DNA of 52,956 bases from a virus, in the IMG/VR virus record IMGVR_UViG_3300046808_000165, positions 1 to 52,956 of that record, one strand, 5' to 3'. Position 1 is the first letter of the stretch; every line of letters begins with the position of its first letter. Below are positions 34,890 to 42,661 of the stretch, one piece after another. The notes beneath the pieces are model-generated. The model had not been told where the DNA came from. It did not search any database and was given only the letters and a program-made list of their open reading frames with translations. The position numbers and the translations under genes are program-made.

Positions 34890-35990
34890 AACGATAAAGA
34901 GTTTCACACAGGTGGAGCCTTAGGATTACCTTTTCCTGGTAGTTACGAACAAGAATATAATATGTTCAAGCGTAAAGGTTCACGTAGAATCACTGCTATG
35001 ACTAATGAAGCACTTGACAGTTCATATGATTATGAAGGCAATGTTGTTGGGGGTAGATACTCTTTTGAAACCGAAGATGGTGTAGAATATAGAGTATATT
35101 TTAGTGGAAACAATTTAGTAGAAGTTTCATTTAATGCAAGTACTGACGGTGGCGATACTTGGAAGAGTACAATGATTGGTACCGGCGATGCGTATAAAGT
35201 ATTTGGTACTGTTATTAAGATTATTCAGGAATATGTAGAAGTGCATCAGCCACGTGCATTGTATTTCACCGCAGACAAAGACGAACGCGGACGTGTTAAT
35301 TTATATAAAACATTAGCCTCAAAAGTTGATAAAGTATTACCTAATTATATTGACGCAGGCCCAAATGATTTAGGTAGTGGTGTTGCGTTTATGGTAAAGC
35401 GTAAGGGTGACAAAATCAACTTTAGTGGTGAAGACGATCCTATCAATGAAGTTGCTGATAATCCATATGATTACATTCAGAACGTAAAGACACCCGACAA
35501 ACGTGCATATCGTTTTCAAACAGACGATGGCAATTTGTATAGAGTTCAAGTATTCAATCGCCGTAGTGACAACGAAAACAAATTAGAAATTCATTTTGAT
35601 CTTACAGATTTAAAAACAGGCAAACCTAATGCAGGCAAGACTGGTACGGGTGATAGTATTCGTGTGTTTGGCACTGTTGCTAATATCTTACAAAAAGAAG
35701 TACAAGACCAAAAGCCAACTGGAGTTATCATTGCTAGTAAAGCAGATGACGAAAGCAGACTTAAATTATATAGAACATTAGCACGTAGAGCAACTAAAAT
35801 AATGCCCGACTATGAAGTGGCAGGTGAGCGTACGGTTGCTGGTGGAGACGGTAATCAATATATCACAATCGAATTAAAGCGTAAAGAAAATGTAAATGAA
35901 AAGTGGAGTGAGAAGTATAAGCGTAGTATCAACTGCAATAACCCAAAAGGGTTTAGTCAACGTGCCCACTGTCAAGGACGTAAGAAATAA
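34860..35990 (+). CDS. Capsid-targeted-type protein with duplicated domain and Cys/His tail motif
   Basis: This 376-residue protein begins MRASEFIIEG. Two copies of an approximately 140-residue domain follow (about 62-185 and 208-340). Shared landmarks are YRVYFSGN...VEVSF / YRVQVFNR...LEIHF, GTGDAYKVFGTVIKIIQEYV / GTGDSIRVFGTVANILQKEV, and an acidic DKDERGRVNLYKTLA / ADDESRLKLYRTLA. The tail holds EKWSEKYKRSIN followed by CNNPKGFSQRAHCQGRK, a Cys/His phage motif that I recall from many T4-like proteins. The double domain is not one I can name. It is likely packaged with the DNA, by inference from the N-terminus. Confidence 0.65.
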   Translation: MRASEFIIEGNDKEFHTGGALGLPFPGSYEQEYNMFKRKGSRRITAMTNEALDSSYDYEGNVVGGRYSFETEDGVEYRVYFSGNNLVEVSFNASTDGGDTWKSTMIGTGDAYKVFGTVIKIIQEYVEVHQPRALYFTADKDERGRVNLYKTLASKVDKVLPNYIDAGPNDLGSGVAFMVKRKGDKINFSGEDDPINEVADNPYDYIQNVKTPDKRAYRFQTDDGNLYRVQVFNRRSDNENKLEIHFDLTDLKTGKPNAGKTGTGDSIRVFGTVANILQKEVQDQKPTGVIIASKADDESRLKLYRTLARRATKIMPDYEVAGERTVAGGDGNQYITIELKRKENVNEKWSEKYKRSINCNNPKGFSQRAHCQGRKK

Positions 35991-36002
35991 TAGAGATTGT
36001 CA

Positions 36003-36146
36003 ATGAGCCATTTAAATGATGTACAAATGACTTATTTTCAGCATTTACGCAGAGCATATAAGATTGCAGTAGTTCTATTAGTACATGGATTATTTCCAAA
36101 CGTTTGGAAAACTAAAGCACACGAATTACTTTGCGCACATAAATAA
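36003..36146 (+). CDS. Small membrane protein, DUF6356-like (47 aa)
   Basis: This 47-residue ORF (MSHLNDVQMTYFQHLRRAYK...) has one hydrophobic segment, IAVVLLVHGLFPNVW, followed by a short polar tail. The pattern YxxHxxxAxxxAxxLxVHGxFPxxW resembles DUF6356, a short membrane protein of bacteria and phages. It stands between the duplicated-domain gene and dps, after a modest ribosome binding site (agagattg). The late promoter of dps overlaps its stop codon. No function is known. Confidence 0.55.
   Translation: MSHLNDVQMTYFQHLRRAYKIAVVLLVHGLFPNVWKTKAHELLCAHK
36138..36145 (+). promoter_or_regulatory. Late-type promoter CATAAATA (dps)
   Basis: CATAAATA overlaps the stop of the 47-residue gene, 19 bp before the dps ATG, with caggaac as Shine-Dalgarno. 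Confidence 0.5.
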
Positions 36147-36164
36147 TATAAACAGGAACATAAC

Positions 36165-36608
36165 ATGTTAGCAGACGCACTTAAAACACTATTAGCAACT
36201 AGTTACGCATTCGTAATTAAAGCACAGAACTTTCATTGGAACGTAGAGGGTCCTAACTTCCCACAATACCATGAGTTTTTGGGTAACCTATATGAAGAAG
36301 TTTATGGCAATGCTATCGATCAAACTGCCGAACTAATTCGTCAATTGGATAGTTATACTCCAGGATCAATTACACGTTTCGCTGAATTGAGTCAGATTCC
36401 TGATCAAACTAAAATTCCACGTGCTGAACTAATGATTGCAGAATTGCAAGCAGACAATCAAAAGATTCTAGATATGTGGAAAGCCGCTTTCCCTATCGCC
36501 GAAGAAGAAAATGAGCAGGGTGTTGCAGACTTTATTGCAGGTCGCATTGATGCTCATGGTAAACATGGTTGGATGCTACGCAGTATCCTAAAGACGCAAC
36601 GTGCTTAA
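36165..36608 (+). CDS. dps: Dps-like ferritin
   Basis: This 147-residue protein belongs to the Dps/ferritin-like family that stores iron and protects DNA from oxidants. The ferroxidase signature is clear: NFHWNVEGPNFPQYHEFLGN (His and Trp of the dinuclear site at about 23-25, second His at 35), then LYEEVYGNAIDQTAELIRQL with the Asp/Glu ligands. The long DNA-binding N-terminal tail of E. coli Dps is missing. It would form a 12-mer. In a phage, it may limit host oxidative damage or accompany packaged DNA; both are inference. Its end overlaps the next gene by 8 bp. Confidence 0.85.
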   Translation: MLADALKTLLATSYAFVIKAQNFHWNVEGPNFPQYHEFLGNLYEEVYGNAIDQTAELIRQLDSYTPGSITRFAELSQIPDQTKIPRAELMIAELQADNQKILDMWKAAFPIAEEENEQGVADFIAGRIDAHGKHGWMLRSILKTQRA

Positions 36609-37131
36609 TGAAGCCAGCCCAGACAGTTTTCAAGGTAGCATGTCTGATGATCAAATCATCAGCAGGCTATGGATGGCCAAACGCCTAAAAAATACTAATA
36701 TCCCTATTAAAAAATGTGCTGTACTAGGTAGTTGGTACGGCATTTTGCCATATGTACTAAACAGAAACAATGATATTGAAGAGTTAGTAGCAATTGATAG
36801 TGAGCCGGGTTGCATAGAAGTTAGTAGAGAATTAAATCCTAATATAAAACATATTGTTAAAGATTGCAACGAACTAAAATATACTGGTGCAGACTGTGTT
36901 ATTAACCCTAGTGTTAATAACATTGAGGGTACTAAATGGTATGACAATATCCCTAAAGGTAAACTATGTTTGTTTCAAACAGAAGATATTGAAAACAGCG
37001 AAGGTTGTCCTAAAACTTTAGATGAGATGAAAAAGAAGTTCCCATTAACTAAATATCTATATCAAGGTACATTAAACACCACTGACAAAGATGGTGATTT
37101 TACTAGAAGTATGGTGATTGGATACAAATGA
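36601..37131 (+). CDS. SAM-dependent methyltransferase-like protein, GTG start
   Basis: This 176-residue protein has a Rossmann-type N-terminal half: [17 protein letters not shown] (motif I), [18 protein letters not shown] (acidic ribose-binding end of strand 2), and [20 protein letters not shown] (motif IV region). This is the layout of small class I methyltransferases of phages. The target is not evident. The GTG start overlaps the end of dps, and the N-terminus [18 protein letters not shown] agrees with similar phage proteins that I recall. The stop overlaps the ATG of the next gene as ATGA. Confidence 0.65.
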   Translation: MLNEASPDSFQGSMSDDQIISRLWMAKRLKNTNIPIKKCAVLGSWYGILPYVLNRNNDIEELVAIDSEPGCIEVSRELNPNIKHIVKDCNELKYTGADCVINPSVNNIEGTKWYDNIPKGKLCLFQTEDIENSEGCPKTLDEMKKKFPLTKYLYQGTLNTTDKDGDFTRSMVIGYK

Positions 37132-37157
37132 GAGCAAGTGAATTCATTGTTGAATAT
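37128..37157 (+). repeat. Targeting cassette copy 3 ([10 protein letters not shown])
   Basis: The first 21 bp are identical to copy 2 at 34860. The following bases GTTGAATATAAA match copy 4 at 37805 (GTTGAGTATAAA). Confidence 0.85.
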
Positions 37158-37808
37158 AAAGAAGTAGATGAAGGCTGGAAAGATGTTGCAGTCGGCTCTG
37201 CCTTAGCATTAGGTGCATTAGGTGGTGCATATGCAAAACTTCAACCAAACACACCTGCTACACAACAGCAAGTAGTACAACAAAAACAGTTTACTCCAAT
37301 CAGCAATAATCCACAAAACGAAATTCAATTATTAAAAACTGCTAAAGCCAATGGATTAAAGGGTGCTGAGTTAGCACAGTTCATGGCACAAACTAAACAT
37401 GAGAGTTGGGACTTTAACAGACTAAAAGAAAAGCCTCAACCAGGTGTTAAGGGTTATTTTAGTAAGAAGTATGATATTAAACATAGTCCTAAAACAGCAA
37501 AGATTCTTGGTAACAAGAAGGTAGGAGATGGCGAACGTTATCATGGTCGAGGATTTATTCAGTTGACAGGTCGTGACAATTATCGTATGGCAGGAGAAGC
37601 ATTAGGCCTTGACTTATTGAACAATCCTGAACTAGCGGCAAAGCCTGATGTTGCATCAAAAATCGCAATTTGGTATTGGAACAGTAGAGTTAAACCTAAC
37701 GTTCAAAACTTTAATGACACTAAAGCAGTTACTAGAAAGATCAATCCAGCAGTAAAAGGCCTCGAAGATAGAGAGTCTAATTTTAAAGATTACATGAGAA
37801 TGGTATGA
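37128..37808 (+). CDS. Capsid-targeted-type GH19 hydrolase
   Basis: This 226-residue protein fuses [10 protein letters not shown] and a hydrophobic stretch (about 19-35) to a GH19 domain (65-226). The catalytic Glu is E92 in [10 protein letters not shown], and the signature [16 protein letters not shown] is at 137-152. This differs from the endolysin at 14159, which lacks the leader. If the first 9 residues direct it into the prohead, it would be delivered with DNA and could act on the wall from inside or during entry. It is joined to its neighbours on both sides by ATGA overlaps. Confidence 0.78.
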   Translation: MRASEFIVEYKEVDEGWKDVAVGSALALGALGGAYAKLQPNTPATQQQVVQQKQFTPISNNPQNEIQLLKTAKANGLKGAELAQFMAQTKHESWDFNRLKEKPQPGVKGYFSKKYDIKHSPKTAKILGNKKVGDGERYHGRGFIQLTGRDNYRMAGEALGLDLLNNPELAAKPDVASKIAIWYWNSRVKPNVQNFNDTKAVTRKINPAVKGLEDRESNFKDYMRMV

Positions 37809-37834
37809 GAGCAAACGAATTCATTGTTGAGTAT
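37805..37834 (+). repeat. Targeting cassette copy 4 ([10 protein letters not shown])
   Basis: ATGAGAGCAAACGAATTCAT differs from copy 3 by two bases in 20. It again starts within an ATGA overlap. Confidence 0.85.
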
Positions 37835-38269
37835 AAAGTAGACAACCGAAATGGACTAGGTGCAGTACCCTATAACCAAGACGTTGACTATTTTGGTATG
37901 CGTGTATTAATGAAGCCAAGTACATTTTTAAAATTAGCACTACCCTTAGATAAGCCAGTTAGTGTAGATCATATTGCACAACATCTTAAAGATGGCGGCA
38001 GTTTAGGTGCTCCCTTCTTAGATATTGCCATTCCTAAAGAATGGGAAGATGGCGATATGTCAGAACCTGCTAGAGTTTCAGGCCATGAAGGTAGAAATCG
38101 TATGCTAGCAATTCAGCAAGTACAAGGTGATGATCCAGTAGAAGTTCATATTTTCCCTAAAGGTGGGATGAGAGCAAGAGATTTAACACCTGAAATTAAA
38201 ACGGCATTACGTAATGGTATGGTGAATCAAGAACGAAATAGATTCATCAGTGGCGATTTATTTTCATAA
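37805..38269 (+). CDS. Capsid-targeted-type protein, possible ParB/Srx-like domain
   Basis: This 154-residue protein begins [17 protein letters not shown]. The remainder is alpha/beta, with [33 protein letters not shown] and [19 protein letters not shown] followed by [22 protein letters not shown] recalls the (D/E)GRHRxxA motif of ParB/sulfiredoxin-like domains, which occur in injected 'polyvalent' phage proteins. This is a weak comparison. The leader and position suggest that it is packaged cargo. A sigma70-like promoter for the next unit begins 6 bp after its stop. Confidence 0.6.
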   Translation: MRANEFIVEYKVDNRNGLGAVPYNQDVDYFGMRVLMKPSTFLKLALPLDKPVSVDHIAQHLKDGGSLGAPFLDIAIPKEWEDGDMSEPARVSGHEGRNRMLAIQQVQGDDPVEVHIFPKGGMRARDLTPEIKTALRNGMVNQERNRFISGDLFS

Positions 38270-38274
38270 AAAGG

Positions 38275-38303
38275 TTGACATTGGAATCCATTGATGCTAT
38301 TGT
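38275..38303 (+). promoter_or_regulatory. Sigma70-like promoter before the exported-protein region
   Basis: A perfect TTGACA, 17 bp, TATTGT. The next gene starts 58 bp further on, with a late-type GATAAATA in between, so this region may be read both early and late. Confidence 0.65.
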
Positions 38304-38334
38304 CAATTTACTGACTACATCTCATTCCAATCTA

Positions 38335-38342
38335 GATAAATA
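38335..38342 (+). promoter_or_regulatory. Late-type promoter GATAAATA
   Basis: GATAAATA lies 18 bp before the ATG at 38361, with aaagga as Shine-Dalgarno. Confidence 0.7.
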
Positions 38343-38360
38343 CATCAAAGGAATTATAAC

Positions 38361-38714
38361 ATGAAAATTCAAGATATTCTATTAGAAAGCAAGCATGACG
38401 ATTGGGATGATGATCGTGAAGAAATGCCAAGCGATCCTGATTCAGATAAGGTTCAGCATATTCTAATGCAGTTCAAAAAGGCTATGGACGTAGGTGGCAA
38501 CTATCCTATCACTTTCAAGAGCGGTGAAAAGACTAAAGTATCTCTTGATGACATTGAAAAGTTCGTAGAACGTTATGCTAGATCAAAGCCACTAGAGCGT
38601 GAACAAATGCAGACTAAGGCTATTCAAAGCATTGACGGATTAAAGGCTGTTCTTGCTGGTCCAGCCGGTCCTGCAGCCGAGAAGAGTTTATATCAACGTG
38701 GTGACTATGCGTAA
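38361..38714 (+). CDS. Capsid-targeted-type acidic protein, unknown function
   Basis: This 117-residue protein begins MKIQDILLESKHDD, with LLE at 7-9 as a possible prohead-protease site. The body is acidic and helical (DDWDDDREEMPSDPDSDK, VSLDDIEKFVERYARSKPL) and ends in an Ala/Gly-rich tail. I recall no family. It is preceded by both a sigma70-like and a late promoter, and its last 8 bp overlap the secreted nuclease gene, so it is the first gene of the unit leading into the exported cassette. Confidence 0.6.
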   Translation: MKIQDILLESKHDDWDDDREEMPSDPDSDKVQHILMQFKKAMDVGGNYPITFKSGEKTKVSLDDIEKFVERYARSKPLEREQMQTKAIQSIDGLKAVLAGPAGPAAEKSLYQRGDYA

Positions 38715-39153
38715 AGTCTTATTGTTAGCCACTGCTATTCTATTTGGTATTTCAGGAATTGCACATGCACAAAAGCCGGCAAATGGTGTAAGTTACGATG
38801 TGCAATTCACACGTGTAGTAGACGGTGACACAGTTGCATTCAAGGCAACTTTCTTACCTGCACCATTAAAGCAAGAACTTGCATTGCGTGTATACGGTGT
38901 TGATACTCCTGAAAAGGGTTTTCGTGCAAAATGTCCTAGCGAAGATGCACGTGGTAAAGCCGCTACTAAGTTTACTACAGATGCAATCAATGCAAGTAAA
39001 AGCCACAAGATTGTTCTAATGGATTGGGACAAGTATGGTGGTCGTGTACTAGGCGATATCGTATTAGATGGTCAAAGTTTACGTGCAATGCTAATTCAAA
39101 ACGGCTACGCAAGAGAATACTACGGAGAAGCAAAGACTTCTTGGTGTAACTAA
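38707..39153 (+). CDS. Secreted staphylococcal-nuclease-like endonuclease
   Basis: This 148-residue protein has a Sec signal peptide (1-21, cut after AHA) and an SNase domain. The calcium- and substrate-binding pattern is present: VVDGDTV (D39, D41), RVYGVDTPE (R61, D66, E69) and DKYGGRVLG (R113), equivalent to R35, D40, E43 and R87 of the S. aureus enzyme. Three Cys (C76, C147 and none near the active site) could form one disulfide in the periplasm. A phage enzyme exported to the periplasm could destroy incoming DNA of competitors or scavenge nucleotides. I chose the ATG at 38707 because the signal peptide begins there; an upstream in-frame start would break it. Confidence 0.85.
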   Translation: MRKVLLLATAILFGISGIAHAQKPANGVSYDVQFTRVVDGDTVAFKATFLPAPLKQELALRVYGVDTPEKGFRAKCPSEDARGKAATKFTTDAINASKSHKIVLMDWDKYGGRVLGDIVLDGQSLRAMLIQNGYAREYYGEAKTSWCN

Positions 39154-39236
39154 CATACCTCAGGACCGTTGAGTTATGTGCCCGGCTGCTGGGCTACAGA
39201 TGGATTCGCTACCCTAAATGTAAAAGTGAGCATTTA
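39153..39236 (+). ncRNA. Structured intergenic element (three hairpins)
   Basis: Hairpin 1 pairs ACATACCTCA with TGAGTTATGT (10 bp, one mismatch, loop GGACCGT). Hairpin 2 follows with no gap: GCCCG with TGGGC (loop GCTGC). Hairpin 3 pairs TAAATG with CATTTA. There is no T run, so it is not a simple terminator. It lies at the head of the exported-protein operon and may be a cis-acting RNA. The call is from pairing by eye; no known riboswitch family was recognised. Confidence 0.4.
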
Positions 39237-39270
39237 TAATCTATATACACTTATTATTACCCCGTAATAC

Positions 39271-39278
39271 ATTAAATA
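39271..39278 (+). promoter_or_regulatory. Possible late-type promoter ATTAAATA
   Basis: The motif ends 4 bp before an ATG at 39283, the leaderless geometry seen elsewhere, and 52 bp before the more likely start at 39331. Confidence 0.4.
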
Positions 39279-39330
39279 TATAATGTCCGAAAGTCAAAAA
39301 CTTTCTGGTATAACCTGGGGAATAATAATA

Positions 39331-40671
39331 ATGATAAAAAGAATCCTGGGATGTGCCGGTTTGTTGGCTTACCTGCTAACATCCACTGCGGCCATCGCTC
39401 AAACAACTAATACAAGTACACAGAGTACTACTGGTGGTACCACTACCAGCACAACTACTCCTATCAATCAAGGTGGTTACACAAGTACTTCATTGGTAGA
39501 TACTAATAGTACTAGCAATAGTACCAGCACTGTTACTACTAATAACAACACTACTACGAATAATACAAGTACAAGTACGTCAACTGTTAATAGTACTAAC
39601 ACTAATACTAATACTAGCACTTCGGTTAATACTAACAACAATATACAAAGTGGTACAGTTACTAATATTAACCAAAACACTAGTAATGGTACAATGACCT
39701 ATAACAATAATAACGTTAATAGCGGCACTGTTACTTACAACAATAATAATAACAACGTCAATTCAGGTACAGTAACTTATAACAATAACAACGTTAATAC
39801 TGGTACATTGAATTACAACAATAACAATGTCAATACGTCATCAAGTACTAGTACCAACGTGAACACAAATAATAATGTGAACACCGGTACAATGACCTAC
39901 AACAATAATAATGCTAGCACCTCAGTTAATACAAACAACAATATTAACAGCGGTACAATGACTTATAATAACAACAACGTAACGTCATCTAATAATGTTA
40001 ATACTAACAACAATATTAATAGCGGTACGATGACTTATAACAACAATAACGTCAGTACAAGCAATTCTAATAATGTTAACACCAATAATAATATTAACAG
40101 TGGTACAATGACTTATAATAACAATAATGTTAATGCTAGTACATCTACTGCTACTAACAATAACAATAATGTAAGTACAAGTACATCAGTTAATACCAAT
40201 GTAAATCAAAATACTAGTACTGCTACTAACAATAACAACAATGTTAATACTAATACGTCATCTAATACCAATGTGAATATTCAACAAGGTGAGATGACTA
40301 ACCGTAATATCAACGAAACAACAGTTACACAAAAAGTTATTCAGCCTCCTCCAACAGCAATTGCTCCCGCAATGATGAGTGTGGGTACTGATCTTTGCGT
40401 TACTGGTGTTAGTGGTGCGGCACAGACTCAGATTTTAGGTATCAGTGTCGGTACTACACAACGTGACAAGAATTGTGAACGATTAAAAATTAGTAAGACA
40501 TTATTCGATATGGGTATGAAAGTTGCAGCCGTTGCGGCAATGTGTCAAGACCGTCGTGTATTTGATGCTATGATGGCAGCAGGTACCCCTTGTCCATATG
40601 AAGGTATGATTGGTGAGCAGGCTAAAGTTGCATGGGCCGCAAATCCTAAAAAGATGCCTAAGGAAGACTAA
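39331..40671 (+). CDS. Secreted Asn/Thr/Ser-repeat protein
   Basis: This 446-residue protein has a Sec signal peptide (MIKRILGCAGLLAYLLTSTA..., cut near AIA-QTT at about residue 24). Residues 25-325 are almost only Asn, Thr, Ser, Val, Gly and Tyr, with eight copies of SGT(M/V)TYNNNNVN-type units that could form a beta-solenoid or adhesin-like stalk. The C-terminal domain (about 335-446) is globular with four Cys (DLCVTGV, NCERLKISKTLFDMGMKV, AAMCQDRRVF, TPCPYEG), suited to periplasmic disulfides; I recall it from other marine T4-like phages. I prefer the ATG at 39331 (GGGGA upstream) over 39283, which would add 16 residues. It overlaps the next gene by one base. Confidence 0.7.
   Translation: MIKRILGCAGLLAYLLTSTAAIAQTTNTSTQSTTGGTTTSTTTPINQGGYTSTSLVDTNSTSNSTSTVTTNNNTTTNNTSTSTSTVNSTNTNTNTSTSVNTNNNIQSGTVTNINQNTSNGTMTYNNNNVNSGTVTYNNNNNNVNSGTVTYNNNNVNTGTLNYNNNNVNTSSSTSTNVNTNNNVNTGTMTYNNNNASTSVNTNNNINSGTMTYNNNNVTSSNNVNTNNNINSGTMTYNNNNVSTSNSNNVNTNNNINSGTMTYNNNNVNASTSTATNNNNNVSTSTSVNTNVNQNTSTATNNNNNVNTNTSSNTNVNIQQGEMTNRNINETTVTQKVIQPPPTAIAPAMMSVGTDLCVTGVSGAAQTQILGISVGTTQRDKNCERLKISKTLFDMGMKVAAVAAMCQDRRVFDAMMAAGTPCPYEGMIGEQAKVAWAANPKKMPKED
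39685..40131 (+). repeat. Eight-copy Asn-rich coding repeat
   Basis: Copies of GT(M/V/L)(T/N)YNNNN(V/A) follow one another at intervals of about 36-75 bp, with VNTNNNIN spacers. Codons differ between copies. Confidence 0.85.
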
Positions 40672-42659
40672 TGCACTTCTTTAAGGGTGTAGTACTATCT
40701 TTATTAGTGCTAATGCCACATATCGCATTAGCACAAAATACTAGCGGTGATGTTGTTACTGCCGGTACTACCCAACCTGCCTTAGACCCCAATCAAATAT
40801 ATAATACAGGTAACATCGTTCAACCTACTGTAACAGGTACAGGAACAACACCATGGATCAATGGTGTATATCAAGATCAACTGACATGTTGGGCTCCTGG
40901 TCAACCCGGTAACTGTGGACCCAACCCAAGCGTTCGTCCCGGCGGCTATATCAACTTCAGTTATGGTACAACAGACTTGTATCAAGTACAAGCAATTAGC
41001 AGTGTACTTCCTAATTCTGGTACTGGACTACGAGTTAATGGATATAACTTTAGTTTTACTGCTAAGAATGGTAATGGCTGGGATGACGCTAGGGTAGATT
41101 ATTTAAATGCATATGTAAATTTTTCCGGCACTGATGGTAAGTCAGTACGATATGATTATTATGATTTGAATTATAAGTTTGATTGGACTTATTTTAACTA
41201 TGACAAAACATTTGACACTCCATTTGCAAGTAAAGACTTAAGTACAGTTCGTTATGGTTTTGTTGGACGTGATAATAACTTTTGGGCAGGTGCATATGGT
41301 CCTGAAGTTATGAATGTTAGTTTCAGTTTAAAGTACAGCGTTGACCCTTGCGCTACAAATGTATTGAGTAGTCCATCATGTCCGGGATACTTAGATGCAT
41401 TAGCAAAAATAATTACAATTGAAACTATAGCGCCAGCACCCACTACAACTACGGTAGTTTCCGAACCAACACCCACTACAACTACAACGGTTACTGCTAC
41501 CGTAACAGAAATAGTTGTTCCTACTCAAACTCAAACAACACAACCTACACAAACTGTTGCGACTACTAGCCCTGCAAACTCAAGTTCAGTTGTAGCAGTA
41601 CAACCAGTTGTTGCTCCTGTTGTCGCAAATCCAGTTGCATCTACCCAATCTAGCAGTTCTGATAAAACACAGTCAGGTCCAACGTTGAGTAATATATTGA
41701 GTACTATCAGAAACAATGAAAAGAAAGAGCAAGCAATTGTTCAGAACGCAGTAGACAATGCTAATGCGGTTGCACAGAGTGCGGTTGCACAAGCAGAACA
41801 AACTGCATTAAGTGTTGCCAGCGCATCAAATAGTAACAGTATTACAATTGCAAACGAGTCAGTGCAAACATCAACTACTAATAGGTCTAGTTCGCAATCT
41901 AGTGTTGCAATGTCAAGTGGACCTTCTAACACCACATTAAGTTCAACACAGGCAACTAGTAGTATGCAACAACTAACTTCACAAAATGCATCAACTATTT
42001 CTATTACTAACAATACACAAAATCAAGCAGTGGTTAGTACTAACATTGCAAATATGTTATTAATGCCTCAATCTGCTTTGCAACAAGTGCAACAATCTAG
42101 TAATAGTACAGGCACTTTATTACCTGTTAATAACAATCAATCACCTGCAACTAATACTACAGTTACCCCTACACTGGCAATAGAAACACCGGTCAATACA
42201 AATGCACAGACAACTACAGCAACAAACTCTCAACCAGTTGTAGTTGAGGGAGTAGTAGCATTATTAAAGCCAAACACATCAGAAGCAAAATTAGAAGGTG
42301 AACGCAATACTATACCACTAAGTGTTTTGACAAATCGTGCTGATCCAATGTTTGAATACTTTGAGAGAAATACACAGTTTCAATCAAATAATTCACTAGA
42401 AGCAAGACCTAGTAACGTTAATAAAAACGCAGAAAATAATGAGGTTGCAGGTGTCGTAACAGTTGAAAGAATGAATGTAGTGCCAGTAGGGTATTCAGTA
42501 TACACTAGTTTATTCTTACAAGATGTTGCATTTTATGCACCCAAAGAAATCTATAGAAACCAAAAGGTTATAGATAATCAAAGAGCAGTCAGAGTGTTGA
42601 ACTTTGCTAGCGAATTAAAACACCAAGAAATGGTGAATCAACAATATGGAGAAAAATAA
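40671..42659 (+). CDS. Large secreted protein, unknown function
   Basis: This 662-residue protein has a Sec signal peptide (residues 1-21, cut near ALA-QNT). A beta-rich N-terminal domain (30-240) with two Cys pairs (LTCWAPGQPGNCGPN and DPCATN...SPSCPG) is followed by a long Thr/Val/Gln/Ser-rich linker (245-535). A compact C-terminal domain (about 545-662) holds LKPNTSEAKLEGERNTIPLS and LFLQDVAFYAPKEIYRNQ. I recall such C-termini in other marine T4-like phages next to a repeat protein like the preceding one. It is translationally coupled on both sides, so the pair and the following membrane protein probably act together outside the cytoplasm. Confidence 0.65.
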   Translation: MHFFKGVVLSLLVLMPHIALAQNTSGDVVTAGTTQPALDPNQIYNTGNIVQPTVTGTGTTPWINGVYQDQLTCWAPGQPGNCGPNPSVRPGGYINFSYGTTDLYQVQAISSVLPNSGTGLRVNGYNFSFTAKNGNGWDDARVDYLNAYVNFSGTDGKSVRYDYYDLNYKFDWTYFNYDKTFDTPFASKDLSTVRYGFVGRDNNFWAGAYGPEVMNVSFSLKYSVDPCATNVLSSPSCPGYLDALAKIITIETIAPAPTTTTVVSEPTPTTTTTVTATVTEIVVPTQTQTTQPTQTVATTSPANSSSVVAVQPVVAPVVANPVASTQSSSSDKTQSGPTLSNILSTIRNNEKKEQAIVQNAVDNANAVAQSAVAQAEQTALSVASASNSNSITIANESVQTSTTNRSSSQSSVAMSSGPSNTTLSSTQATSSMQQLTSQNASTISITNNTQNQAVVSTNIANMLLMPQSALQQVQQSSNSTGTLLPVNNNQSPATNTTVTPTLAIETPVNTNAQTTTATNSQPVVVEGVVALLKPNTSEAKLEGERNTIPLSVLTNRADPMFEYFERNTQFQSNNSLEARPSNVNKNAENNEVAGVVTVERMNVVPVGYSVYTSLFLQDVAFYAPKEIYRNQKVIDNQRAVRVLNFASELKHQEMVNQQYGEK

Positions 42660-42661
42660 TA

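Noticed and set aside
39154-39280. A tRNA or known riboswitch in the gap before the exported operon
   Set aside because: No T-loop GTTCRA sequence, cloverleaf or riboswitch core that I know could be found; it is kept only as a structured element.
39283-39330. ATG at 39283 as start of the Asn/Thr/Ser-repeat protein
   Set aside because: It would bury the signal peptide behind 16 residues and has no ribosome binding site, although a late-type motif sits 4 bp upstream; kept as a less likely alternative.
39685-40131. AT-rich tandem repeats as a replication origin
   Set aside because: They encode a regular Asn-rich peptide behind a signal peptide, which explains the repetition.
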